DNA from: Caenorhabditis remanei
Lineage: Eukaryota > Nematoda > Chromadorea > Rhabditida > Rhabditidae
Reading direction: 5' to 3'
Assembly (NCBI RefSeq): GCF_010183535.1
Contig: NC_071333.1
Span: 1,116,001 to 1,180,000, forward strand
Length of the DNA: 64,000 bases
Shown: one piece after another, positions 1-11,161 of the stretch
How the letters are laid out: every line of letters begins with the position of its first letter
Numbering within the stretch: the stretch's first letter is position 1
Notes under the pieces: generated by a model
Told to the model about the DNA's origin: nothing
The model's database searches: none
What the model saw: only the letters and a program-made list of their open reading frames with translations
Made by a program: the position numbers and the translations under genes

Positions 1-237
1 AGTTAAAGAGGTTCCTGCGTTCCAAACGAGATATCTGTTGGGAAAGGAATCCTACGAAACAGATTTCAGATACAAAAGTAGAGTCCTAAAGTTAGAACAA
101 ACAATAATATGACGTGGAAAAAACCTTAATCTTTTTTCAAATAGCAACAGTTTGCTGTATTGCATTGGAAACAGCGAATATTGACATTTTATTAGCCGCG
201 CTGAGAATTTTCTAGTCTGAAAATTATCCCAGCTTGA

Positions 238-1016
238 CATGGGAATGACCCGGAGTGTCCCACCTGAAATTTTTCCATATTTTGTACATAAGTAGTGTCT
301 GACGTAACTAAGAAAAATCCGAAATTATAGCGGCGCTCTCCGAGCTTTTCCACGTTTCCCTATACGTTCAATTTTCATCAAATACTTGGAATAATGGCCA
401 AGTAACGAAAAAGAGGCTATAGCATGAAATTTTGCTTTAACTAGTCATGAATGAGGTTTTTGGAGCAGAAAATTCAATATAAACGGGACTCAATTTTTGA
501 CAACCATAACGTATAGGTGGTACGTATAGGGTACGTGGAAAAGCTGAAAATTTTCTGAAAAACTGAAATAACTCTCGTAACTCAAAAGCTCGACCTATAT
601 TTGACTACGTATACAGACATAACTCGGAGTAAGAAGTGCGCAGGTGGTAGTCCCCAGTTCCCCGATTGTCGAAATTTGGCATTTATCGTTACCTCACACT
701 GACAACTTTTCTACACTTTCAGTTGCAGCTCAGCAGATTATGTTTTTTGGCAAACGCTTTAAGAGAATTTTTTAAAGTCTATGTTATTTCCTATCGAATG
801 AGCCTAAAATCATTACGGTAGCTCAAAAACTCAAGAAGCTACGAGTTCTCAAAGTGAAGATACCGAAGTTTTCGAAAATTTTCAAAAAAGTTGTGTAACT
901 CCCCGAAACCTCAGAGAGCGCCGCTATAATTTCGGATTTTTCTTAGTTACGTCAGACACTACTTATGTACAAAATATGGAAAAATTTCAGGTGGGACACT
1001 CCGGGTCATTCCCATG
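238..1016. mobile_element. Foldback/MITE-like DNA element with 103-bp perfect terminal inverted repeats
   Basis: Bases 238-340 and 914-1016 are exact reverse complements (103 bp, no mismatch seen). The ends read CATGGGAATGACCCGGAGTG. A TGA triplet flanks both ends (235-237 and 1017-1019), which could be a 3-bp target duplication. The interior has weaker internal symmetry (a TACGTATAGGG-type stretch near 510-535 mirrors 350-370) and no reading frame resembling a transposase, so this is a non-autonomous element. The long perfect arms suggest recent insertion or homogenisation. A 3-bp duplication would suit PIF/Harbinger-type transposition, but the family is not identified. Confidence 0.8.
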
Positions 1017-1020
1017 TGAG

Positions 1021-3475
1021 AGTTTCAATTTTATAATATTATATTATGTTCCTACTTACTGAAATTTCTCCGTCCCCAAAACACCCATCTCTTTTTCTCA
1101 CATAGCACTCCACTGTCCCTTAGAATAGACGATGGCAGATATCATCTCGTCGTCGTCGTCTTTCCTCAAGAACGAGGGAGCGAAAGCAGCAAGAGAGACA
1201 GTAGAGAAGCCTGCCACCGACGGCTACTAACGGGTGTGCTTGTGTCTTCTCCGAATAAGGTTTTTGACATATGCATTTGGACAATGCTGACCGACGATAG
1301 GATCTACTCTACACACTGAATTAAATTGAGTGGTTTGTGGGATAGGAAAAAAGACAGGAAAGCGAGTCGCGCAGGTGTATAGAAAGAAAGTGTTTTGTCT
1401 AATGGGAAAGCAAAGATACATATGTTATTGGCTTGCTCTTAAGACGTCCAGTTCGAAAGTGAAATTGACCAGATTATACCTTACCTGTTAAAAACACATT
1501 CAAACACTTCCGTGTCAAATTATAAACGCTTTCGTGTTTCAATGAATACATATTGTCATGGTTTTGCCATTTAAAGGTCTATCGGTTTGTTGTCTCTTAC
1601 ATATAGTAGTTCTTTTAAAATTTTGTCATTTCCGTGACCATTACATGTATTGCAATTTTCATTTTTATCCTTATCAAGAAGCTTTGAAAATACCGTTTTT
1701 TTTGTTGTGTAACTTGCCACTCTCTCATATTACGATATTGGTTTTTTTCGTGTACGTGTACTTTTTTTCGTGTACGTGGCTTGGCGTTGTGGTTTCCGTT
1801 TTAATTGTTTTTTTCACGTTTTAGATGTCTTCACATCAATGTTTTTGCCGTTTGCTCTTCCCGACTATTAAAACATAAAAACAACATTTTTCCCAATCAA
1901 TTCATTCAAAAGTTTAAGACAAGGATCAGAATCCATACCGCAACAAATGTATACAATCAAATTGAGACATCATGATCAATCGTAAAAAAAATAAAATACA
2001 CATGAAAACTGGATTATTGAAATTACATTAGAACAGTATAAGCGGTTTCACAGATCGGTCAAAAACGAGAAGTCAAAAAAGGACAATACATTGAAAGAAA
2101 TAAGCAACATATTACGGTTACATGAGATTAATCATCTGATCAGATTGATGGTGCTCTCTGGTACAATAGATGTTAGGTTGAATGATAACACAACAATGTT
2201 ACTATGGGGTCGGATACAATAATAAAAATGCCTTGTTGACAGGAATGAAATGATTGGAAAATTTTTTGAATGAACATAAATATGAAGATTAATGGTCAAT
2301 GTGAACGGTTTGTGTTAGAAATACAAAGCTCGGAAAAATCATTTGTGTGGTCTCAGAAAACGACAGAAAGAGAAGTGTTGCTCTGTAATGTTTGGTGGAA
2401 GGTGACAAGTAATTAGAGTTGTCATTTATTTGAAAGTCAGAAAATTGAGTCAGAACGGTTTTCTATTTTCTCAAACAGTATTACCTCAAGACTTCAGACA
2501 ACCCACGGAATTGTTGAGCGGAGACAAACTTAGCTAGCCGCAAGTACATTTACAAGCTCTAGCGAGTAAAGGCAACGCTGAATGGGAATTGAGAGCTGAT
2601 TGCTCGAGCAGTGGGACATTTGGAAATTAGAATTTTGACTTTGAGCGAAGTTTCCTACATTTTAACACAATGTTTTCGACACAACAATAAACATTGTAAC
2701 AATTGAGAAAAATTGTCCGTATGAAATTTGAAATTGTGAGTGCGGTCAACGTAGCATGCACTACACACGGAGAAAATAAAAATTTCACAAAATTGGTCAC
2801 GAAAAATGTGGAGAAAAAATTGAATTAAAAAATAAATTTTAGGCATTTGTTTTTTAAATTTTTTTTTTGTATTTTCTGATTTTTTTTTGAAAAGCGTATG
2901 TACAATTGTTGAGCATAAAGAGTTATAAAAACACTGCCGTGTGGTGCATACGGTAGGAGAAGAGTAAAATGTGGGGATTCTCTATATCAAAATCCAAGAG
3001 TTGGATAGAGAGAATCTGTTTTTTAGTGTGGAAAAAAGATCTGGGTACACTAGGTTTGGAGAGTATAAAAAAACCGGACACTGAGATGAAAAAAGTCAAA
3101 ATTTGGGATTTTGAAAGAAAGAATGCGAGTACAGTTGAGAGAAAATGAACGAGATGAAAAAATTGGTTGGATATAAAGATATTGAGAAATTTACAAAGTT
3201 GGCAGTTTGTAGCTTCGAGGGTTGGTATAGAAAGTTTGAAAAATAAGAAAATCAAAAAAAACTTTACAATTGCGGTCTGCTAATGAAATTCAGAATCTTG
3301 CGACGATGAAGTTTGGAATCTGGTTCGAAATAATGGTTGTTTTATCCCGCTTTCGTCATAAGACCGCACTCGTAAAGTTTTTTGATAGCAATCATACGGT
3401 ACAATTCAAAAAAAGGATCTCTTATAGAAAGAAAATGATTTTTGGATCTCTGTTGTTTTAGAGTAAGATTTGTTG
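1021..3475. other. Gene-free stretch left of the LTR element
   Basis: I see no gene I can support. The open frames here are short, hydrophobic and T-rich. A 32-codon ATG frame at 1132-1230 is open but has no splice or poly(A) context. From about 2930 to 3260 there is a degenerate AT-rich repeat containing GTCAAAATttGGGATTTTGA. Related copies occur at 5430-5700 on the other side of the retrotransposon. Confidence 0.6.
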
Positions 3476-3479
3476 AGAG

Positions 3480-3874
3480 TGTGAACGGGGAGAACCAGAC
3501 TCTAGTCTGGCTTCCCCTCTTTCGCAATCCTCTCCTCTTAGCGGCCCACCACCAAGAGGAGAGACGGAGGAGACAGGCTCCGCCCCTACTCTAAGGAGCA
3601 GGGACGGCGCCCTCTCGTTTCTTTAGTCTCGAGATAGCCTTAGCTCTGGGATATCACCTGTCCAGGGTTGAGACCCCGACCTACAGTAACACCGTAGTTC
3701 GGGATCTCACTAAGGTGACTCCACTCGATATTTACTCAACTACAATAAATCCATATACATATATTCTATAACCAACTGTCTTCTATTTATCTTGTATCCT
3801 ACCGTAACCCCAAGTCCGAGGGATCGGATAAAGGTTGAGCTAGAATGAAGGGCACCGGGAGCGACCCCTTCACA
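3480..3874 (+). repeat. 5' LTR
   Basis: 395 bp, TG...CA termini, identical by eye to 4924-5318. It contains AATAAA at 3744-3749, a plausible poly(A) signal that would mark the R/U5 side. Confidence 0.9.
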
Positions 3875-3887
3875 TGGAGGTCCCACC
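3875..3887 (+). other. Candidate primer-binding site
   Basis: TGGAGGTCCCACC starts at the first base after the 5' LTR, with the TGG expected to pair with a tRNA CCA end. The tRNA is not identified. Confidence 0.6.
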
Positions 3888-3994
3888 TTTAAATTTTCAC
3901 TTCATCTGAAAATTTTTACCTCTACTTGAACCATTCTTTATTCATATTTCACATTTTATTCTATTTATTCATGTTTGTACTTTATTCACGTCAC

Positions 3995-4111
3995 ATGTCA
4001 AAGGATTCAAGTAGGTCTCGTCGACTTCCCGAGTGTGGTTGCAAACACACCCTGGAGAAGGTCCAACAACTAAGACGAGATGCAGGTACGCTTAAGGAAC
4101 TGAACAATTAG
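3995..4111 (+). CDS. Short frame in the retrotransposon interior, possible gag remnant
   Basis: ATG-started frame of 38 residues, rich in Ser/Arg/Lys at the start (MSKDSSRSRRLPECGCKHTL) and ending in a leucine-rich amphipathic stretch before TAG. It lies 120 bp after the primer-binding site, where gag would begin. Nothing downstream continues it. It may be a leftover of gag or a retained packaging segment. No family motif is recognised. Confidence 0.35.
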   Translation: MSKDSSRSRRLPECGCKHTLEKVQQLRRDAGTLKELNN

Positions 4112-4262
4112 AACAGTTCAAATCTCCCTTACATTCCGAAACGGAGACTTGGGAATGTCTTCTGTAGCTCCAAATTGTTATTCACGACAGAAGATATACT
4201 AGGGTTACGATTTCATGTGAAAGGAAAACTACATTCTAAGGGTAATGTTCTGAAAACCTCTC

Positions 4263-4418
4263 GAAAAATTCTCTCAAAATCTCTCATTAAAACATCTCTC
4301 ATTAGAATTTCTCTCATCAAGATATCTCTCATTAAACATATCTCTCATTAGAATTTCTCTCATCAAAATTTCTCTCATTAAAATCTCTCTCATAAAAATA
4401 TCTCTCAAAATGTGTTAG
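4263..4418 (+). repeat. TCTCTC-rich tandem array inside the retrotransposon
   Basis: About ten degenerate units of 14-18 bp with the form TCTCTCATTAAAAtt/aga. It creates the NERNFDERN-like repeats of an antisense open frame, which is therefore an artefact. Confidence 0.75.
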
Positions 4419-4923
4419 TAATATCGGGTATATATCTCTCGTTTTAAAAAATCTACGTTCTGACGGGTTACTAGGTAAAAAGGTTATAAGAGTATTATAA
4501 ACAGTACGAAACACTGATGAACATACTGATTGAGAAGTACTAACCTTTGGTTCTCCTAACAAAAGTCATACCGAGCCAAAACCAATTATCATCACACTGA
4601 GCAAATGTTACGGTAGCAGAACAGTATTCCTAAAAAGTTATGCAAGACTGGGTCAGAGGCAGTCAAGCATAAAAAGACGGGAACGAAATACAGTTCTCAG
4701 GCAACGTCACGTCTCATTCAGAATGTAGCAAGGATAATAATTTTTCTTTTCACAATAATAATTTAGGTAATTTTAGGTTAGCGTCTATTGTATTTAACAT
4801 CACTTTCTTTTAATTCTTTTTATGTAAATGTTCTTTTTTTTTATATATACAATATTTAATTGATAATATGTAGGTCTCCTCCTTTTGGTGACCAGGGACG
4901 GTCACTTTTCCAACCGGGGGGGA

Positions 4924-5318
4924 TGTGAACGGGGAGAACCAGACTCTAGTCTGGCTTCCCCTCTTTCGCAATCCTCTCCTCTTAGCGGCCCACCACCAAG
5001 AGGAGAGACGGAGGAGACAGGCTCCGCCCCTACTCTAAGGAGCAGGGACGGCGCCCTCTCGTTTCTTTAGTCTCGAGATAGCCTTAGCTCTGGGATATCA
5101 CCTGTCCAGGGTTGAGACCCCGACCTACAGTAACACCGTAGTTCGGGATCTCACTAAGGTGACTCCACTCGATATTTACTCAACTACAATAAATCCATAT
5201 ACATATATTCTATAACCAACTGTCTTCTATTTATCTTGTATCCTACCGTAACCCCAAGTCCGAGGGATCGGATAAAGGTTGAGCTAGAATGAAGGGCACC
5301 GGGAGCGACCCCTTCACA
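4924..5318 (+). repeat. 3' LTR
   Basis: 395 bp, direct copy of 3480-3874, preceded by a run of seven or more G (4915-4922). Confidence 0.9.
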
Positions 5319-5322
5319 AGAG

Positions 5323-6069
5323 AATGGGGAATATTTGAGGAAATCAGTTCTAACCATGGACACCTATTCCTGGATTTTTTGTGATTAGGAAGGGGTGGAG
5401 AATCGGGTTATGTTTAATAAGAAAAAAAGAGAAATGGTAGTGAGGGAAAGTATAAAATTAAATAGAGAGTCAAAATCCAGTATTTTGATAGGAAGAAATA
5501 GATTTTTTGGTTGTAAGTTTAAAGCTTGGCAGTTTCGGTTAAAGAAACAGTAAGGATGTAGACCATGGAAGAGGTTAAACAAGGGTGAAGAGATTTGAAG
5601 TATTATAAAAAAGAGATCAAAGTAAAAAATGGCAGTGAGAGAAATAAATAAATAAAAAGTCAAAATCAGAGATTTCGATAGAAAGAGATTGATTGTTCCG
5701 GAGTAGCTCGAGGGAGAAAATTGGAAAAGTAACTCGTTGATAAGAATAAAGTGGTGGCTGTTAAAAAAAGAAAGAATGTTTTGGTCTGTGGTTTGTTGGT
5801 AGCAGATTATTAGTAAATTATGCAAAAAAGCTTGTCAAAGTAAGGGAAGCAGTAAATATAAGAAAAATGCCAGTGGTTTGGTCCAATAGTGAAGAAAAGC
5901 GATAGTCATTAATTTTAGCATCTAACTATGTACAACAGATTGAGCAATGGCAGGGAGGGAGATCAGCGAAAAAGAAAAAGCTGAAAAGAAAAAAGCAGAA
6001 AAGTAAAAAAGAAAAAATGGTCCAAAGTGGCAAGACGGCAGCAGTATTGTATCAGAACACAGGTGTTGG
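5323..6069. other. Intergenic stretch between the LTR element and the F-box gene
   Basis: AT-rich. Two diverged copies of a repeat unit about 193 bp apart: near 5431-5510 and 5625-5700, both with TGGyAGTGAGrGAAA followed by GTCAAAATC and a GATAGrAAGAnAT box. The antisense 146-codon frame across it is hydrophobic and repeat-derived, so it is not called as a gene. Confidence 0.55.
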
Positions 6070-7655
6070 CTAAGCTTGCATCTCAACAAACTCTTCCTCC
6101 TCTTCTCCATTCTTCACAGCGAAAAGTTTGACTTTGTTCTCACTGATTTCCACTCTCATGTGGTAACCCTCACGTTTGAGAGTGTAGTTTCTGAGGTACG
6201 CATGCTGAACAGGTGAATCGTAGTTGCTTTCTGGGCACATTGCAATGAGGGTGTCCATGAGCTCCTCCCCGGATGGGTCCTCACCAAAATAGCTCAGAGT
6301 AAGCACCATCTGCTCGAAGATTGGTTTAACGCGGAGATGCTAAAATTGAATGGTTGGTATTTTGCATACTTGCAAACAGGGCCAAAACGGACCGATGCGT
6401 TTCTCTCTTAAAACGCAATGTTATGGGTTGAAAAGTATACTAAAATGTAGATTTCAGCAAATTTTTGGTATATGACCTGATACGGGCCGGGTGGTTTATA
6501 ATTTATTTGCTGCGGTCCGGGAAAAAATGTCAAAAAACGCGAAAATTACCATGGAAGGCATTCTATCCAGGTCCGGCGCACATTAACGATCCGCCATCTG
6601 ACCCCATAGAAATCGCTGAGATATACATTTTAGTATGCTGCTCAGCACATAACAATGCGTTTTGAGCAAGTTATGCGCCGCCCCGTGTTGGCCCATTTCG
6701 GCCCGGTTTGCAAGTATGGTTTTTGTAGCTAAGACATTAAATTTGTAAAATTAATGTGCCCAAATGGCGGAATAAGACACAAGGCGACTATCAAACACAC
6801 CTTTATAAGTCTTGGGAGGAAGTCAAGACTCTCCACAACCAACCCAGTGCTCACTCTAGTCTTATCCCAGAAGGCCTCCATTGGACGGATGGCTGGAGTG
6901 CAGATGAGGTGCACACTATTCTTCCACGCCTCGCAGTCCATGACGTTCTTGGTATTCAGGATTGTTCCAACCTCATCACCCTTGATGACCACACTGTAGA
7001 TGATCGATGGATCCAAAAGCTCGAGCCCACGGAGCATATCTTCTTCGTAGACAGTGAACGAGGAGTAATCGATGTTAATCTTGCCAATCTTCAGCTTCTG
7101 AGAAAGCCTTCCGAATCTTTTAACCAATACGTCGAAGTATGAACCAGCTCTCTCCGCGGAGAAGTTATCATCGTCTCCAGTTATGTACAATCTGAACTGC
7201 TCGATTGTGACGTGTGAGCCGCCCAAGATTTTGCACAAGTCGATCAGAGACTGATCCAAAGCTGATGCGTTTCTTATCGGAATGCTTTTGGTAGATCTCT
7301 TGCGACGGATGAAGCAAACTCCGTCTTTTTCAGTGTAGTCCACTTGAATCATCTTCCCGTTTGTCTGAACGATTGCCCATCTTACGAATCCATTCTTGAT
7401 TTTTAGATCGATACGAATGATATTCATTGGTTCCTTACAGATGTCGACGATCTCGTAGTCTGAACGGCTGCAGCGACCAAGTTGGATTCTGGAAATGAAT
7501 TGTTTGCAGGTAAGGCAAAAAAAAATTTTGATAATTTTTTAAATTTTCCAAATACAGTCGCTACCGACTCACTTTCCCACAATATCCAGCTGTCCCACCA
7601 CCTTCAACTTCATCTCGTTAGGCAACTTGTCCCACAGCTTGCTGATAGCACTCAT
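6070..7655 (-). CDS. F-box protein, nematode F-box/DUF38 (FTH)-like type
   Basis: Model complement(6070..6339, 6801..7488, 7573..7655), 346 residues, phases consistent. Residues 8-28 read WDKLPNEMKLKVVGQLDIVGK, an F-box N-terminal helix. The next exon continues with SRSDYEIVDICKEP and an alternating hydrophobic/charged body typical of the large nematode F-box families whose C-terminal half is a substrate-binding DUF38/FTH region. F-box proteins are substrate receptors of SCF ubiquitin ligases; the target cannot be read from sequence. The tail is acidic (EEEEEF) and stops at 6070-6072. A trans-splicing-type acceptor (GGGTTTTAG) lies at 7674-7682, 19 bases before the ATG. Intron 2 (6340-6800) is filled by a palindromic repeat. 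The F-box call is firm; the subfamily is an inference. Confidence 0.8.
6365..6718. repeat. Palindromic repeat family 1, copy 1 (in F-box gene intron 2)
   Basis: About 354 bp. The ends CATACTTGCAAAC and GTTTGCAAGTATG are inverted repeats, followed inwards by GGGCC-rich blocks and by TACTAAAATGTAGAT / ATaTACATTTTAGTA. Copies at 20617-20967 and about 37152-37510 also sit in introns. Confidence 0.8.
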
Positions 7656-7682
7656 AATGAGCACACAATTACCTAAAACCCA

Positions 7683-10600
7683 CAATTTAAGAATGTCCCT
7701 TAATAAATGTGGGTCAAAAGAGACAGAATAAGAAATTTTCAGATATGATGATGGATTGGAAAAATAAAAAATGAGAAAGGGAGCTAATCATGTGTCCGAC
7801 AAAAAATGTGTCAAGAGAATAAGATGATTATGCATTGTGAATGATGGTAGAAAAAGAAGAAAAAAGAGAATTTCTGAATCACAATGGCGGTATTTTTGAG
7901 AGTGGGAAAATGTTAATTTAGGCAGTGAGAGCTGAAAAATGGATTGGGTAAACATTTGGAATGGCAGATTAAAGATTGAAGTGGTGTTCTGAAATTAAAA
8001 ATTCTTTGGGCTATTTTTAAAAAGAACGGGAGTTTTTCTACTGTAGCTACGTTTTATGTTGGCTATAAACTACGGTAACCATATATTGTTATGTTGAGTG
8101 GGCGTAGTCTTGTATGAAAAAAAATGAAAAAAGAAGAAGAACGACTCAAGTCATAAAACATTATGTATGTTCAAAACGACCACCTCTGTAGAAACGCAAC
8201 AGGTTGAGCACATTAATGGGATGTAAGGCATAGGATGGATTAAGAATTTCAGTTTTCTTTTATTTACGAGTCTAATAAGTTTTGGACTAGGATTTGCCTG
8301 ATTATGCAACCATACCATATTTCTGTAATAGAGGTCATTACTTTGAGTTTTATCTACCCTACCAAAGATTTTGAGAATCCGTGAGCAGTATGAGCGCATT
8401 ATAGTTTTTGATAAACTCAAATTGAAAAACTCTAGATACTAAGATCCGACTATTTTAAAACTGAAATTCAAGCGCACTAAGGTTTCGTTCACACGTTACA
8501 AAACTCTAACCCTTCAATCAAAAAACGACCTATTTCACTTTGATTTGAGTGTTATTTATTTTTTTGCTCCCTGATTACTTGGAATCTTGGGAACAAAATT
8601 ACTTTTTTTTCTGAAAGGAGCAAGGCAGTTTTTGTGTATGCTAGAATTTGCAGGAGATCTGTTCAACGGACTTGCTAGGTCATATAAAAAACATTTAAAT
8701 AAAGATTTTTGTGAAGAACAAAATGCTACCGTATTCAAAAGCTTATCGCACTTATAAAAGGCGTAACATGGATAAAATCTCAAAGTGTATTCAAATAGAT
8801 TCTCCAAATAAAAAAACACCTGTAGTACTACTAATTACACATTATCAACCAGTTTGATGTTATATTTCCTGAATGCCCTAATCAGTAAAATTCTCCATTT
8901 ACGACTAAAATCTGATCGAATCAGTTTGCACAGTCCAAAAGGGTAAGCTATTCTTTTGCATGAACACAGACAAGGTTTAAAATAAGTCACTTCTTCACAG
9001 AATAAGACGCTTCGAGTTCATTTTCTCAGAAGGAAACAAGAAAGTGAAAATAAAACAAAACGGTGCACTCGAAAAGGACATTTGGTGCGTCGAGCCAATT
9101 TCTATGACTACAATAAGATGTATTTCGTCAACCCAAGAGTCGAACAAAATGGGCGGGTCCTCAAGGCTCTTGAAAAGGTTTATTTCGGGATTTATACCGA
9201 TTCTACCGCGGGCCGTTTTATGGGCAATACATGGGCGCAGATTAGTTTGAGTAGAGCACCTGACACTGCAAGTTACGGAGATTGATGTCAAAAAAGGCAT
9301 AAGTCGTAAAGCTAGAACTTTAAATACATTAAAAAACGTTGATTTTATGTATTTTTCCAAGAACTACGCTGGTTCGGGCAGATTAAAAATGTTCTAAGAA
9401 AATTGCTTTTCGGCGAAAGAGAAGAGAAAGAACCTACTGTAGTTTTATGAGAAACCTCGAGAATAATGGTCCGCCCACTTTCTAACTGATGTCAGCCGTC
9501 AAAACGTCACCCTTTTAAAGAACCCCATTACAGTATGAAAGGGCGTGGACTTCTCGTAGAAATAGTGTATACATTACAATTGGACCAATCAGAACGTTGT
9601 CTAATAAGCTGCATTTAGAGTCGTTTTGTGTGGCTCTTGAAGAAATGTCATCGTTTTTTGAGGGATATAAGTAGCTAAAATCGTTTTTCTTCATTTGACG
9701 GTTCCACTAGTTCAACAAAAAGAATGCTCTGATACAGTAAGCTCGACGATTAATAGAGATGAAAAAAAAATCAGAAATTAAATACATCAGAGAAACGTAA
9801 TAAGTTGAAGTTTAAACATATCATCAAGGAATGCTGAGGCGGCAGGGATTCTCAGAACAACACGAACCCTTTTCTACAATGCCTGAACGCGGAAAATCTG
9901 TCAACTACAAAAGTGAAGAAGAAAAGAAATGACTGTCCAAGCTCATTTAAAAAAAGCTTAATATTTGGACTATTCGTGAGCTCAGCTTTTCAATTATTTT
10001 GCAACCAACATAAGCAAAGTACAGGACGGACACTTGTAAAATCAAAACTAGGTACCTATGATAATGTCAAAAACATTGAAGATTCGTAGAAAAGTTCAAA
10101 TCCTCTTGTTTTCAAAATTTGAGTTCGAGAGTTTTATGGCTATCTAACAAATGACGGATATAAAGCAAAAACATCTGTACTTCATATTTCATAAATTCTG
10201 AAACTTAATAATCTGATGATCTATGGATTTATGGAGCTTTCTGTTATTTAGAATTGATTGGCAATGTTACAGAATTTTATTTTAATGTTTTGTCAACGGC
10301 CAGGTTGCACACATGAACCTACAGGAATAAGAAGCGGGTCCTTTTTTTTTTAATAATGAACTCACGAAATCAAAAAACAGAGTTCTTTCACAGACAGTCG
10401 GTAACATTTTTATACTCCCTGCAGTAATGTCAAATTTTGACTACTGCAGAAGATTGTTCACAGAAAATGACAATGACAATGACATACTTTTCAAACTTAA
10501 AAACAAAAGCAAGATTGCTACGGATAACTAAAGATAAAGAAACCCGAGGACAAAAAAGTCAATTTCTCAACTGTCCGTTTTTGGTGGAATGAGAGTTGTC

Positions 10601-11131
10601 CCATTATTCACCAACTCCTCCCAAATTCTCAGCACGAGCCCAAAATGGCCAGAAAATCTACATAAACTAATGGAAATCGATGAATACCCGCCAAAAAGCA
10701 CCCAATTTCCTGGCGAAAGCCGCGAAATGTATTCCATTTTCTTCTCTCGCTCCTTTCTCATCGACTCCACTCGTTCGTTTTTTTTTGCTCCTTCTTCTTC
10801 TTCTTCTCGAATGAGAACGTGGCTCCTCTGGCAGTCGATACTGCTAAACGCGCTCCACCGTGGTTTCTCTACGGTCTCTTCGGTTGTAGCGTATGGAGGC
10901 ATGCTCTTTTTTCATCGATGTGAGCGTTTACATCATTCAAAAGAAGAGAAGCTACTAGAAAATTCATGGGGAGAAAAGTTTCTGGGCCAAAAGAACAGCT
11001 AATTTCTCTCAAACCCATCTTTTTCATTTGGAAAATTTTCGAATTTGTGCTTTGATTTGACTTTTTTGAACACTCTGCTCTTTTTTTTTACTTATTCCAT
11101 TTATTACTGCATTCTCAAAACTCCATATTTC
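7683..11131. other. Long intergenic stretch
   Basis: No supported gene. From 9001 an acceptor-like CTTCTTCACAG (8990-9000) is followed by a frame open for about 95 codons, ending at TGA 9283-9285 (it includes NFYDYNKMYFVNPRV and a Gly/Tyr-rich stretch); I cannot assign it. 10740-10810 is a CT-rich promoter-like tract upstream of the next gene. The overlapping 137- and 112-codon frames on opposite strands at 10567-11002 mirror each other and look non-coding. Confidence 0.5.
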
Positions 11132-11161
11132 AGAAAATTCTTCTCATCTTGCACGGCCAGT

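Larger units (their letters stand above)
3480..5318 (+). mobile_element. Complete non-autonomous LTR retrotransposon, recently inserted
   Basis: Two direct 395-bp LTRs (3480-3874 and 4924-5318) begin TGTGAAC and end TTCACA. By eye they are identical. Flanking AGAG (3476-3479 and 5319-5322) is a 4-bp target-site duplication. A candidate primer-binding site starts directly after the 5' LTR (TGGAGGTCCCACC, 3875-3887). A G-rich polypurine tract abuts the 3' LTR (4915-4923). The 1049-bp interior has no protease, reverse transcriptase or integrase frame. It holds a 38-codon basic/Cys frame that may be a gag start, and a TCTCTC-rich tandem array. Short duplications of this size fit BEL/Pao or Gypsy elements. 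Movement must have depended on proteins from another element. Confidence 0.9.

Noticed and set aside
1132..1230. 32-residue ORF starting MADIISSSSSFLKNEG
   Set aside because: Open but short, partly a TCG repeat, with no trans-splice acceptor or poly(A) signal placed for it.
1558..1824. 88-codon plus-strand frame
   Set aside because: T-rich hydrophobic sequence without splice sites, homology or poly(A) context.
4332..4562. 76-codon minus-strand frame in the retrotransposon
   Set aside because: Its C-terminal NERNFDERN repeats are translations of the TCTCTC tandem array.
10567..11002. Overlapping 112- and 137-codon frames on opposite strands
   Set aside because: They mirror one another over a CT-rich promoter stretch upstream of the coiled-coil gene.
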